DNA of 64,000 nucleotides from a bacterium SCSIO 12827 (lineage in GTDB: Bacteria; Pseudomonadota; Alphaproteobacteria; Rhodospirillales; Casp-alpha2), in assembly GCA_024397995.1 (NCBI GenBank), contig CP073746.1, positions 496,001 to 560,000 on the forward strand, in the 5' to 3' direction. Shown here piece by piece: positions 51,821-61,429 of the stretch; position 1 is the first letter of the stretch, and every line of letters starts with the position of its first letter. The position numbers were made by a program, and so were the translations under genes. The notes under the pieces were generated by a model. The model did not search any database, was not told the origin of the DNA, and was given only the letters and a program-made list of their open reading frames with translations.

Positions 51821-52738
51821 ATGCTGAAATATATTCTGAAACGGTTGGGGGTCGCCTTCATGGTGGCGCTGACCGTTTCGGTCATCACGTTTTCATTGAT
51901 CTATGTTTCCGGCGATCCCGCCGTGGCGCTCGCCGGCGAGGCGGCGTCGAATGACGAAATCGAACACATCCGCAAATCCTACGGATACGACCGTCCGATC
52001 CCCGTGCAATACATGGATTGGCTCGGCCGGGCCCTGCAGGGCGACTTGGGCCGCTCTCACTATCTGAAAGAAGACATCTCCGACGTCATTCTGACCCGAT
52101 TGCCCAACACGCTGATCCTGGCCGGTTGCGCCATCGCCTTTGCGCTGATCCTGTCGATCCCTTTGGGCGTGGCGGCGGCGATCCGCCCGAATTCGCTGAT
52201 CGATCGCTTCGCCCTGACGCTTGCCGTGGTCGGTCAGGCGCTGCCGTCGTTCTGGTTTGCGCTGATCATGATGTTCTTCCTGGGCATTCAGATGCGCTGG
52301 CTGCCGATTTCACGGGTCGAGACCTGGCAAGGCTTCATCATGCCGTCCATCGCGCTGGGCTATTACGTGACGCCGGGCGTCATGCGTCTGACCCGCGCCG
52401 GGATGCTCGAGGTTCTGCAGTCGGATTACATCCGCACGGCCAAGGCCAAGGGCCTGCGTCCCATGGTGGTCCTGTTCAAGCATGCCTTGCGTAACGCCAT
52501 TATTCCGGTGGTGTCGCTAGCCGCCGTTCAGTTCGGCTTCATGCTCGGCGGTTCGATCGTCATCGAAAGCATCTTTGCCATCAACGGGCTCGGCTTCCTG
52601 GCCTGGGAGACCATCCAGCGCGGCGATCTGCCCATGATGCAGGCGATCGTGCTGGTTCTGTCGCTGTTCTACATCGTCATCACCTTCTTGGCTGACATGT
52701 TGAACGCCTTCCTCGATCCCCGAATCAGGGTGACCTGA
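51821..52738 (+). CDS. ABC transporter permease, DppB type
   Basis: 305 residues and six transmembrane helices. TM1 (LGVAFMVALTVSVITFSLIY) is followed by the periplasmic DPAVALAG loop; the EAA-loop contact with the ATPase is DYIRTAKAKGLRPMVVLFKHALRNAIIPV. It pairs with the following DppC-type permease, which starts one base after its stop. ATG 51821 is preferred because the frame upstream is intergenic. Confidence 0.93.
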   Translation: MLKYILKRLGVAFMVALTVSVITFSLIYVSGDPAVALAGEAASNDEIEHIRKSYGYDRPIPVQYMDWLGRALQGDLGRSHYLKEDISDVILTRLPNTLILAGCAIAFALILSIPLGVAAAIRPNSLIDRFALTLAVVGQALPSFWFALIMMFFLGIQMRWLPISRVETWQGFIMPSIALGYYVTPGVMRLTRAGMLEVLQSDYIRTAKAKGLRPMVVLFKHALRNAIIPVVSLAAVQFGFMLGGSIVIESIFAINGLGFLAWETIQRGDLPMMQAIVLVLSLFYIVITFLADMLNAFLDPRIRVT

Positions 52739-52739
52739 C

Positions 52740-53678
52740 ATGGCCCGTCCAGAGACCCAATCAATCACCCCCTCGGGTGCCGCACCGTCCGACGCGGACA
52801 AAATTTTGGAACCGTCGCCCGCGTCGCAGATGCGCCGGCGCATCTTCGGTCACTATGGAATCATGATCGGCGGCACGGTCTTGGCCGCCATCTTCCTGAT
52901 CGCGATCTTCGCGCCGCTGCTGACGCCGTTCGATCCGATCCTGGACCAGGATCTGGCGCAGAAGCTGAAACCGCCGTTCTGGCACGACAGCCCGAAATAC
53001 GATCCGGCCCATCCGCTGGGGACGGATCTGCAGGGCCGCGATTACCTGACGCGGCTGGTTCACGGGGCCCAAATCTCGTTGCTGATCGGGTTTTCGGCGA
53101 TGCTGATTTCCGGGGTCATCGGCACAGCCCTGGGCGTCGCCGCCGGCTATTTCGGCGGGCGGGTCGACATGGTGGTCAATTTCATCATCACGACGCGGCT
53201 CTCCATGCCCGTGGTGCTGGTGGCGCTGGCCGTGGTGTCGTTGATCGGGTCCAGCTTGTGGATCGTGATCTGGGTGTTGGGGCTTCTGATATGGGACCGT
53301 TTCGCCGTCGTGATGCGAAGTACGACCATGCAGGTGCGCAACCTGGATTACGTGGCGGCGGCCCAGGCCTGCGGCTGTTCCACCCTGCGCATCATCATGA
53401 CGGAAATCATGCCCAATGTGGTCAACCACCTGATCGTGGTGGCGACCCTGGAAATGGCCCATGCGATCCTGCTCGAGGCGGCGTTGTCGTTCCTCGGGCT
53501 CGGCGTGCAGCCGCCGGCCCCCAGCTGGGGCCTGATGATTTCCGAGGCCAAGGGCATGATGTTCTTCGACCCCTGGCTGATCGGTGTGCCGGGGGCGGCG
53601 CTGTTCGCGCTGATCCTCGCCATCAATCTTCTGGGTGACGGCGTGCGCGACGTGACTGCACCCGAAAATCGGAATTAG
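52740..53678 (+). CDS. ABC transporter permease, DppC type
   Basis: 312 residues. A soluble N-terminal stretch (about 1-40) and six transmembrane helices; the HPLGTDLQGRDYLTRLVHGA motif after the first helix is typical of DppC/OppC. The EAA loop reads NLDYVAAAQACGCSTLRIIMTEIMPNVVNHLIV. It is co-translated with the DppB-type permease and completes the membrane channel. Confidence 0.93.
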   Translation: MARPETQSITPSGAAPSDADKILEPSPASQMRRRIFGHYGIMIGGTVLAAIFLIAIFAPLLTPFDPILDQDLAQKLKPPFWHDSPKYDPAHPLGTDLQGRDYLTRLVHGAQISLLIGFSAMLISGVIGTALGVAAGYFGGRVDMVVNFIITTRLSMPVVLVALAVVSLIGSSLWIVIWVLGLLIWDRFAVVMRSTTMQVRNLDYVAAAQACGCSTLRIIMTEIMPNVVNHLIVVATLEMAHAILLEAALSFLGLGVQPPAPSWGLMISEAKGMMFFDPWLIGVPGAALFALILAINLLGDGVRDVTAPENRN

Positions 53679-53697
53679 GAAGAGGACGAAGAACGGC

Positions 53698-54708
53698 ATG
53701 AGCGATCTGATCCTCGAAGTCCGCGACCTGGTCGTCGACATTCCCGTCGCCACCGGGATGCTGCATCCGGTGCAATCCATCAGCTTCGATGTGACGCGGG
53801 GCGAAACACTGTGCATCGTCGGTGAATCGGGCTGCGGCAAGTCGCTGACCTCGCTTGCCGTCATGGACCTGTTGCCCGGCACGGCGCGCCGTACGGCGTC
53901 GGTGCTCAAGCTCGATGACGAGGACCTGCAGTCGGCCGGCGAACGGCGCATGACCGATATCCGCGGCAACAAGATGGCCATGATCTTTCAGGAACCCATG
54001 ACCTCCCTGAATCCGGCCTATACCATCGGCAACCAGTTGGAAGAGGCGCTGCTGCGCCACAAGCAGGTCAGCGGCGCTGAAGCCCGCGAGCGTGCGATCT
54101 ACCTTTTGGAAAAGGTCGGCATCACCGCCGCCGCATCGCGCCTGACCCAGTATCCCCATCAGTTGTCCGGCGGCCTGCGCCAGCGGGTGATGATCGCCAT
54201 GGCGCTGATGTGCGGACCGGATCTGATCATCGCGGACGAGCCGACAACGGCGCTGGACGTGACCATCCAGGCGCAGATTCTCCACCTGCTGGCGGACCTG
54301 CAAAAGGAATTCAACATGGGCATGATCCTGATCACCCATGACTTGGGCGTGGTCGCCCGCGTCGCCGACCGGGTGGCGGTCATGTACGCGGGCCAGATCG
54401 TCGAAACGGGCACCGCCAAGCAGGTATTCGAAAACCCGACCCATCCCTATACCCAGGGGCTGCTGGAATGCATTCCGATCCCGGGCAAGACGGAACGGGG
54501 TGCTCCGCTCGGCTCCATCCCCGGCATCGTGCCGTCCCTGGTGGGGGAACTTCCGGGCTGTCATTTCGCGGACCGCTGCCCCCATGTGATGGACACCTGC
54601 CGCAGCGGGCGGATCGATCTGCATCCCTCGTTCGAGGACGGGCACATATTCCGCTGTCTGCTGACGCCGGACCAGAGTGCCGCCAACCTGAAGAAGGGGG
54701 CTGCCTGA
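53698..54708 (+). CDS. ABC transporter ATP-binding protein, DppD type
   Basis: 336 residues. Walker [13 protein letters not shown]-loop [16 protein letters not shown], signature [15 protein letters not shown], Walker [13 protein letters not shown] and H-loop LITHD. The C-terminal oligopeptide-transporter extension with clustered Cys ([15 protein letters not shown]) is present, as in Dpp/Opp ATPases. Next gene starts one base later. Confidence 0.95.
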   Translation: MSDLILEVRDLVVDIPVATGMLHPVQSISFDVTRGETLCIVGESGCGKSLTSLAVMDLLPGTARRTASVLKLDDEDLQSAGERRMTDIRGNKMAMIFQEPMTSLNPAYTIGNQLEEALLRHKQVSGAEARERAIYLLEKVGITAAASRLTQYPHQLSGGLRQRVMIAMALMCGPDLIIADEPTTALDVTIQAQILHLLADLQKEFNMGMILITHDLGVVARVADRVAVMYAGQIVETGTAKQVFENPTHPYTQGLLECIPIPGKTERGAPLGSIPGIVPSLVGELPGCHFADRCPHVMDTCRSGRIDLHPSFEDGHIFRCLLTPDQSAANLKKGAA

Positions 54709-54709
54709 C

Positions 54710-55711
54710 ATGGCTGACCAGGAAGACATCGTTCTCGAAGCCCGCGACGTCACCCGCACGTTCATGATCTCGGCCGGATTCATGAAGGGCAAGAAGCCCC
54801 TACATGCCGTCAACGGCATCAATCTCAAGGTTCGGCGCGGCGAGGTTCTGGGCCTGGTCGGGGAATCAGGCTGCGGCAAATCGACCCTGGCCAAGATGCT
54901 GCTGGGCCTGTTGGCGCCGACCGCGGGCACGCTCTACGTCGGCGGCACGCCGACCAGCGAGATGGAACGCCTGGACATGGCGCGCAAGGTCCAGCCTGTG
55001 TTTCAGGATCCGTATTCATCGCTCAACCCGCGCAAGACCATCGGCGACATCATCAGCCTGCCCGTGCGTGTGCAGGGTGGGCCCGACGCGGTCGACGGCA
55101 AGGACCTGCGCACCCGGGTCGAGGAAATCATGGAATTGGTCGGCCTGCCGCGTCGGCTCTACCGCAACTTCCCGAACCAGTTGTCGGGCGGCCAGCGCCA
55201 GCGCGTGGCCGTGGCCCGCGCCCTGATCAACCGGCCGGAGGTCGTGATCTGTGACGAGCCGACCTCGGCCCTCGACGTCTCGGTCCAGTCGCAGATTCTC
55301 AACCTGTTGCAGGACCTGCGCTCGGAGCTGAACCTGACCTATATCGTCATCAGCCATAACCTGGCCGTGGTTGAACACATGGCGACCCGTGTCGCGGTCA
55401 TGTACCTGGGCCGCTTGGTTGAGGTCGCGGACACGGACAGCCTGTTCGACAATCCGCAGCACCCCTATACCCGGGCGCTGTTGAAATCGGTGCTGACGCC
55501 GGACCCCAACCTGGACGTGCCTGACTCGGGCCTGGGTGTGGCCTATCCCAACCCGGTCGATCCGCCGTCCGGCTGCACCTTCCATCCGCGCTGCGTCGAC
55601 TGCATGGATCATTGTTCCGTCGTCGCCCCGCGCACCATCCCGACCAAGACCGGTCTCGTCGAATGCCATCTCTATGACGAGAACCAGGGGAGGGGACGCC
55701 AAGCGTCGTAA
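54710..55711 (+). CDS. ABC transporter ATP-binding protein, DppF type
   Basis: 333 residues. Walker [15 protein letters not shown]-loop [16 protein letters not shown], signature [15 protein letters not shown], Walker [17 protein letters not shown] and H-loop VISHN. The C-terminal [12 protein letters not shown] cluster is typical of DppF/OppF. It closes the importer; the first M20 peptidase follows 18 bases later, linking uptake to hydrolysis. Confidence 0.95.
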   Translation: MADQEDIVLEARDVTRTFMISAGFMKGKKPLHAVNGINLKVRRGEVLGLVGESGCGKSTLAKMLLGLLAPTAGTLYVGGTPTSEMERLDMARKVQPVFQDPYSSLNPRKTIGDIISLPVRVQGGPDAVDGKDLRTRVEEIMELVGLPRRLYRNFPNQLSGGQRQRVAVARALINRPEVVICDEPTSALDVSVQSQILNLLQDLRSELNLTYIVISHNLAVVEHMATRVAVMYLGRLVEVADTDSLFDNPQHPYTRALLKSVLTPDPNLDVPDSGLGVAYPNPVDPPSGCTFHPRCVDCMDHCSVVAPRTIPTKTGLVECHLYDENQGRGRQAS

Positions 55712-55729
55712 GACCGCCCGGGCAAAAAC

Positions 55730-57151
55730 ATGACCCGCCAACACGCCATCGATGCCGCGCTTGCCCATTTCGACGACCCGGAAGGTTTTTTCGAAGACCT
55801 GAAGGCGCGCATCGCCGTGCCGACGGAAAGCCAAAATCCGGAACGCCTCGCGGATTGCTATGCCTATCTGGAAGAAGAGATGCGCGATGCCTTTGAGGCC
55901 CTCGGCTACGCCTGTCGCGTTTATGACAATCCCCACGAAGGCTGCGGCCCGATCCTGTTGGCGACGCGGTGGGAGGGCGACGACCTGCCCACGGTGCTTG
56001 GCTACGGCCATGGCGACACGGTGTTGGGTCAGGAAGGCCAGTGGAAGGACAATCTGGATCCCTGGCGCCTGACCAAGGTCGGCGACAAGGTCTACGGCCG
56101 CGGCACCGCCGACAACAAGGCCCAGCATTCGACCCATCTGGCGGCCTTGCGCGCCGTGCTGGACGCGCGGGGAAACCTTGGCTTCAACCACAAGTTCATC
56201 ATCGAGACCGGGGAAGAAAATGGCTCCAAGGGCCTGAAGGACCTGGTCGCGCGGGAGAAAGAGGCCTTCACCGCCGATGTCTATTTCGCTTCCGACGGGC
56301 CGCGGTTCGACGTCGCCAAGCCGAACCTGACGCTGGGCAACCGGGGGGCCTTCAATTTCGATCTGGTCGTGGATTTGCGCGACGGCGGGCATCATTCCGG
56401 CAATTGGGGCGGGCTGCTGGCCAATCCTGGGATCATCCTGGCATCGGCGCTGGCGACCGTTATCGACGTGAACGGCCGCATTCTGGTGCCGGCCCTGCTG
56501 CCGCCGCCGATCAGCAACAGCGTGCGCGCGCTCCTGGCTGACGTCACGCGCGAGACGTCCAAGGGCGGCCCTGCCATCGACGACGACTGGGGGGAGTCGG
56601 GATTGACCCGGGCCGAGAAAGTCTATGCCTGGAACACCTTTGAAATCCTTGCCATGAAGACCGGCAATCCAGACAATCCGGTGCATGCCGTGCCGCCCAA
56701 GGCGGTTGCCCATTGTCAGCTGCGCTTCGTGGTCGGAACGGACTGGCAGAACATCGTCCCGAATCTCCAGGCCCATCTGGACGCGGCAGGCTTCGGCATG
56801 GTCAAGGTGCAGCCCTCGACGGGCGGCAACGCCGCCTTCTTCCATGCCGCGCGCACGGACCCGGATCATCCCTGGGCCAAATGGGTGCGGGCCGCGGTGG
56901 AACGCACGACCGGGGAGAATTGCCGCATGGTGCCCAATTCGGGCGGGTCCATCTGCAACGACGTGTTTCAGGACGTGCTGGGCATTCCCTTCGTGTGGCT
57001 GCCGCTCAGCTACACCGGCTGTTCCCAGCATGCGCCCAACGAACACATTCTGTGGTCGCTGACCCGCGAGGGCATGGAACTGGTGACCGGCATTTACTGG
57101 GACCTGGGCGATCCGGAAACGGCCTATAGACTTGAAAGGAATGCGGCGTGA
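55730..57151 (+). CDS. M20-family metallopeptidase, first of a tandem pair
   Basis: 473 residues. Zinc-ligand motifs typical of M20 enzymes: LGYGHGDTV, GRGTADNKAQ, IETGEENGSKG with the catalytic Glu, FASDGPR and a C-terminal SQHAPNEH. A lid/dimerisation domain lies between. Family members cleave dipeptides, N-acyl amino acids or carbamates. It overlaps the next gene, a paralog of similar size and layout, by four bases (GTGA). No signal peptide: hydrolysis is cytosolic, after import. Confidence 0.93.
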   Translation: MTRQHAIDAALAHFDDPEGFFEDLKARIAVPTESQNPERLADCYAYLEEEMRDAFEALGYACRVYDNPHEGCGPILLATRWEGDDLPTVLGYGHGDTVLGQEGQWKDNLDPWRLTKVGDKVYGRGTADNKAQHSTHLAALRAVLDARGNLGFNHKFIIETGEENGSKGLKDLVAREKEAFTADVYFASDGPRFDVAKPNLTLGNRGAFNFDLVVDLRDGGHHSGNWGGLLANPGIILASALATVIDVNGRILVPALLPPPISNSVRALLADVTRETSKGGPAIDDDWGESGLTRAEKVYAWNTFEILAMKTGNPDNPVHAVPPKAVAHCQLRFVVGTDWQNIVPNLQAHLDAAGFGMVKVQPSTGGNAAFFHAARTDPDHPWAKWVRAAVERTTGENCRMVPNSGGSICNDVFQDVLGIPFVWLPLSYTGCSQHAPNEHILWSLTREGMELVTGIYWDLGDPETAYRLERNAA

Positions 57152-58542
57152 CACGCGATGCGGTGATCGACAGCCTTGAACATTATTTCGACGACGGCGG
57201 GTTCTGGACGGACCTGTCGCGCCGCGTCGCCATCAAATCGTGCAGTCAGGACGAACCGTTCCGGCCGGAGTTGTACCGCTACCTGACGGACGAAATGACG
57301 CCCTATCTGGCGGAGATGGGCTTCGAGAGCGAGATTTTCGAAAACCCCAAGCCCGGCGGCCAGCCCATCCTGGTCGCCCGCCGCCATGAAGGCGACGACC
57401 TGCCGACCCTGATGACCTACGGCCATGGCGACGTGGTGCGCGGCTATGACGACCAGTGGCGCGACGGCATCGGCCCCTGGGACATGAAGAAAGAGGGCGA
57501 ACGCTGGTACGGGCGCGGCACCGCCGACAACAAGGGGCAGCACACCATCAACCTGGCGGCCATGAAGGCCTGCATGGACGCCCGCGGCGGCACTCTCGGT
57601 TACAACGTGGTCGCCTTGATCGAAACGGGCGAGGAAACGGGATCGCCGGGCCTGCGCGAGTTCTGCCGCGATCACAAAGACCTGTTCAAGGCCGACGTGT
57701 TCATCGCCTCCGACGGTCCGCGATTGAATGCGCAGCGGCCCACGGTCTATTTCGGCTCGCGCGGGGTGTTCAATTTCACCATGTCGCTCGACCTGCGCGA
57801 CGGCGGCCATCATTCCGGCAACTGGGGCGGGCTTTTGGCCAATCCGGGGGTGATCCTGGCCCATGCCATCTCCACCATCGTCGACGCCAAGGGCAAGATC
57901 CTGCTCGACGATCTCAAGCCGGATCCCATTTCCAATTCCGTGCGCGAGGCGCTGTCCAAGCTGACGGTCGGCGGCATGGAGGGCGATCCGGAAATCGATC
58001 CCGACTGGGGGGAGCCGGGTCTGACCGCCGAGGAAAAGGTGTTCGGCTGGAACACCTTCGAAATTCTGGCCTTCAAGACCGGCAATCCGGACAACCCGGT
58101 GAACGCCGTGCCGCCCAAGGCCTTCGCCAAATGCCACATGCGGTTTGTCGCGGGCTTCGATCCGGCCGTGGTACTGCCCGCCGTGCGCAAGCATCTGGAC
58201 GCGCTGGGATACGACAAGGTTACCCTGACCCCGGACCGGGAATTCATGGCCGCGACACGGCTGGAGCCCGACACCCCCTGGGCCAAATGGGCGATCAATT
58301 CCCTGGCCCGCACCGCAGGGGAAGAGCCGGCCGTGCTGCCCAACCTGGGCGGATCGCTGCCCAACGACTGCTTCGCCCATATCCTGGGCCTGCCGACCAT
58401 CTGGGTGCCGCATTCCTATCCGGCCTGTTCGCAGCACGCGCCCAACGAACATATTCTGGAGCCCGTGTCCCGCTCGGCCCTGCGCCTCATGGGCGGGCTG
58501 TTCTGGGACCTGGGCGAGACCGCCAGTCTGCCGCTGCAATGA
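57148..58542 (+). CDS. M20-family metallopeptidase, second of a tandem pair
   Basis: 464 residues, GTG start overlapping the previous stop. Same motif order as its neighbour: TYGHGDVVRGYDDQW, GRGTADNKGQH, IETGEETGSPG, ASDGPRL and SQHAPNEH. The GGHHSGNWGGLLANPG stretch is shared almost word for word, so the two arose by duplication. The substrates may differ in size or stereochemistry. It overlaps the amidase gene by ATGA. Confidence 0.93.
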   Translation: MTRDAVIDSLEHYFDDGGFWTDLSRRVAIKSCSQDEPFRPELYRYLTDEMTPYLAEMGFESEIFENPKPGGQPILVARRHEGDDLPTLMTYGHGDVVRGYDDQWRDGIGPWDMKKEGERWYGRGTADNKGQHTINLAAMKACMDARGGTLGYNVVALIETGEETGSPGLREFCRDHKDLFKADVFIASDGPRLNAQRPTVYFGSRGVFNFTMSLDLRDGGHHSGNWGGLLANPGVILAHAISTIVDAKGKILLDDLKPDPISNSVREALSKLTVGGMEGDPEIDPDWGEPGLTAEEKVFGWNTFEILAFKTGNPDNPVNAVPPKAFAKCHMRFVAGFDPAVVLPAVRKHLDALGYDKVTLTPDREFMAATRLEPDTPWAKWAINSLARTAGEEPAVLPNLGGSLPNDCFAHILGLPTIWVPHSYPACSQHAPNEHILEPVSRSALRLMGGLFWDLGETASLPLQ

Positions 58543-59972
58543 CCGAACCTTGTGATCTGTCCGCTGTCGACCTGCGCGCCCTGATCGGGGCGAAGAAGCT
58601 GTCGCCGGTGGAACTTGTGGAAAGTTGCCTTCGGCGCATCGCGGCGGTGAACGGTAAGGTCAATGCCTTCGTGGCGTTGGATGAAGACGGCGCCCTGGCG
58701 CGCGCCCGGGAACTGGAGGCCGAGATCACCCAGGGCCGCGACCCGGGGCCGCTGGCCGGCCTGCCCGTGGGCATCAAGGACCTGGTCAATGTGAAGGGCA
58801 TCCGCACGACCTACGGTTCGTTGCTGTTCAAGGACCATGTGCCCGATGCCGACGACGGCCAGATAACGCGCCTGCGTCAAGCCGGGGCGATCATCCTGGG
58901 GAAGACCAACACGCCGGAATTCGGCTCCGGCGCCAATACCACCAACCGGGTGTACGGCGCGACCACCAACCCGTTTGATCCGGCGCGCACGCCGGGCGGC
59001 TCGTCCGGCGGCTCGGCGGCGGCGCTGGCGTGTTCCATGGTGCCGCTGGCCCAGGGCTCGGACACGGGCGGCAGCCTGCGCGCCCCTGCCACCTGGTCCG
59101 GCGTGGTCGGGTTCCGTCCGCGCCCGGGCGCCGTCGCCAACGAACGGCGGATGCTGCCGCTGACCTATTTTTCCGTCCAGGGCCCGATGGGCCGGTCGGT
59201 CGCCGATACGGCGCTGCTGTATTCCGCCCAGGCAGGCAGCGCCCATCCGGGCGACCCCATGGGCATTCCTTTCGACGCGGCCTCTTTCGCGAACATCCAA
59301 CCGGCGGAGCTGGGCAAGCTGCGCGTGGCCTTTTCCGAAGACCTGGGCACGGCCCCGGTGGACGACGGGATCAAGCGCGTGTTCCGCCAGCGCGCGGGGA
59401 AAATTCGCGATGCCTTCGCCCATGCGCGGGACGACCAGCCCGACATCACGGGTGTGCGCGAGGCCTTTTGGGTGCTGCGCTGCGTCTATTACATGGCCTA
59501 TCACAAGGACCGGGTGGAACATCACCGCGACCTGCTGTCGCCCAACATCATCACCAATACGGAAGCGGGATACGAGATGTCCCTGGCCGACGTGGCGGCG
59601 GCGGAGGTCGCCTGGCGGCAATGGTACGACCGCTTCCAGGCCTTCATGGAAGACGTCGACCTGCTGATCCTGCCGGGCAACGCCTATCCGCCATATCGCC
59701 TGGATACGGGTGCGCCGACCGAAATCAACGGCAAGCCCATGGAAAATTACATGGACGCGTCATTGATCCGCTCCGCCCTGACGCTGACCGGCAATCCGGT
59801 GATCGCCGTGCCCTGCGGCCTGGATGAGACGGGGGCCCCCTTCGGGTTCCAGATCGCCGGCAAGCGCCATGGCGAGGCGGAATTGCTGGCGGCATCGCTC
59901 GCCATCGAAACCATTTTGAACGCGGACGGCGAAACCGCCCGCCCGATCCCAGACCTGGAGAAATTGACATGA
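58539..59972 (+). CDS. amidase (AS family), first of a tandem pair
   Basis: 477 residues. The Ser-cisSer-Lys triad is visible as Lys in GLPVGIKDLVN, cis-Ser in PGGSSGGSAAA and nucleophile Ser in GSDTGGSLRAPA. It hydrolyses carboxamides. No signal peptide. Coupled by ATGA to the M20 gene before and to the second amidase after, whose motifs match closely; a duplication like that of the peptidases. Confidence 0.93.
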   Translation: MTEPCDLSAVDLRALIGAKKLSPVELVESCLRRIAAVNGKVNAFVALDEDGALARARELEAEITQGRDPGPLAGLPVGIKDLVNVKGIRTTYGSLLFKDHVPDADDGQITRLRQAGAIILGKTNTPEFGSGANTTNRVYGATTNPFDPARTPGGSSGGSAAALACSMVPLAQGSDTGGSLRAPATWSGVVGFRPRPGAVANERRMLPLTYFSVQGPMGRSVADTALLYSAQAGSAHPGDPMGIPFDAASFANIQPAELGKLRVAFSEDLGTAPVDDGIKRVFRQRAGKIRDAFAHARDDQPDITGVREAFWVLRCVYYMAYHKDRVEHHRDLLSPNIITNTEAGYEMSLADVAAAEVAWRQWYDRFQAFMEDVDLLILPGNAYPPYRLDTGAPTEINGKPMENYMDASLIRSALTLTGNPVIAVPCGLDETGAPFGFQIAGKRHGEAELLAASLAIETILNADGETARPIPDLEKLT

Positions 59973-61420
59973 CCAAGCCAACGACGGCGACCGAACTTTG
60001 TGACCTGACGGCGACCGAGGCCCGGCGTCTGATCGGCACCAAGGAAATTTCCCCGGTCGAGCTGCTGGAAAGCTGCATCGCCCGGATCGAGGCGGTGGAT
60101 GGTGCGGTCAACTGCATGGTCACCCGCGCCTATGACCGGGCGCGCGAGGAAGCCAAGGTCGCCGAACAGATGGTGATGGACGGCGAGGAATTGGGCCTGT
60201 TGCACGGCCTGCCCATGGGCATCAAGGACCTGGAGGCGACGGAGGGCATCCGCACCACCTGGGGTTCGCTGCCGACCAAGGATACGGTGCCGGAGGCCGA
60301 TCAGGGCTCCGTCGCCGCCGTGCGGGCCGAGGGGGCGATCCTTCTGGGCAAGACCAACACGCCGGAATTCGGCGCCGGCGCCAATACCAAGAACCGCGTG
60401 TTCGGCGCCACGGGCAATCCCTTCAATCCGGAGCTGACCTGCGCCGGGTCGTCCGGCGGCTCTGCCGTGGCGCTGGCGACCGGGATGGTGCCGATCGCCT
60501 CGGGCAGTGATTACGGCGGCAGCCTGCGCACGCCCGCAGGGTTCTGCGGTGTGGTCGGCTTTCGCCCGTCGCCGGGCACGGTCCCGGCGGAAGGCAAGGC
60601 CGCCGCCCTCATGCCCTGGTCGGTTCTGGGACCCATGGCGCGCACGGTCGCTGACACCGCACTGCTGCTGCAGGCGCAGATGGATGACGACCGCCGCGAT
60701 CCGTTCTCGCATCTGGTTGATCCCCGCCTGTTTTCATCGGTGGATGGCCTGGACCTGGGGTCGATCCATGCCGCGATCACGCCGGACCTGGGCTGTTGCC
60801 CCGTGGACAAGGGGATCGCCGATACCTTCAAGGCACGCACCGATCAGTTCAGGGGCGTGTTCGCCGAGGCCCAGGACCGGGCCCCGGACATGGGCGACAT
60901 CCACCGCGTGTTCGAGATTTTCCGCGGCATCACCTTCGTCGCCATGCATCAGGAACGCCTGAAGAATCACAGGGACCTTTTGGGTCCCAACGTCATCGAC
61001 AACACCACCCGGGGGCTTGAGGTCACGGCGTCCGACGTCGGCTGGGCATTGGTCGAGCAGGCCAAGATCATGCGCAACTTCATCGATCTTTTCGACGAGG
61101 TCGATGTGCTGATCTGTCCCGCCGCTTCCGTCTCGCCGTTCCCCCACGAACAGCTTTATGTGGACGAAATCAACGGCGAGAAAATGCCAACCTACATGCG
61201 CTGGCTGGCGATTTCCTACGCGCCGACCATGGCCATGGCGTGCTCCGCCGTGATCCCCTGCGGTGTCGATCACAAAGGTATGCCATTCGGTCTGCAGGTC
61301 ATGGCGCCGGGCGGCAAGGACGCCCTGGTGCTGGCCGTGGCCCATGCGCTGGAACAGTATTTCGCGGACAAGGCCGATTTGATGCGGCCGGTGCCGGATC
61401 TAACCAAATTGAAAGCCTAG
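59969..61420 (+). CDS. amidase (AS family), second of a tandem pair
   Basis: 483 residues. Triad motifs: GLPMGIKDLEAT (Lys), CAGSSGGSAVAL (cis-Ser) and SGSDYGGSLRTPAG (nucleophile). Note Asp-Tyr-Gly-Gly where the first paralog has Asp-Thr-Gly-Gly, a pocket change that could alter specificity. Coupled to the first amidase by ATGA. Cytosolic. Confidence 0.93.
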   Translation: MTKPTTATELCDLTATEARRLIGTKEISPVELLESCIARIEAVDGAVNCMVTRAYDRAREEAKVAEQMVMDGEELGLLHGLPMGIKDLEATEGIRTTWGSLPTKDTVPEADQGSVAAVRAEGAILLGKTNTPEFGAGANTKNRVFGATGNPFNPELTCAGSSGGSAVALATGMVPIASGSDYGGSLRTPAGFCGVVGFRPSPGTVPAEGKAAALMPWSVLGPMARTVADTALLLQAQMDDDRRDPFSHLVDPRLFSSVDGLDLGSIHAAITPDLGCCPVDKGIADTFKARTDQFRGVFAEAQDRAPDMGDIHRVFEIFRGITFVAMHQERLKNHRDLLGPNVIDNTTRGLEVTASDVGWALVEQAKIMRNFIDLFDEVDVLICPAASVSPFPHEQLYVDEINGEKMPTYMRWLAISYAPTMAMACSAVIPCGVDHKGMPFGLQVMAPGGKDALVLAVAHALEQYFADKADLMRPVPDLTKLKA

Positions 61421-61429
61421 GACAGAGCC

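Noticed and set aside
55016-58539. Long minus-strand frames opposite the ABC ATPase and M20 genes
   Set aside because: Shadows with His/Gly/Gln-rich composition and no domain; the plus-strand genes have clear catalytic motifs.
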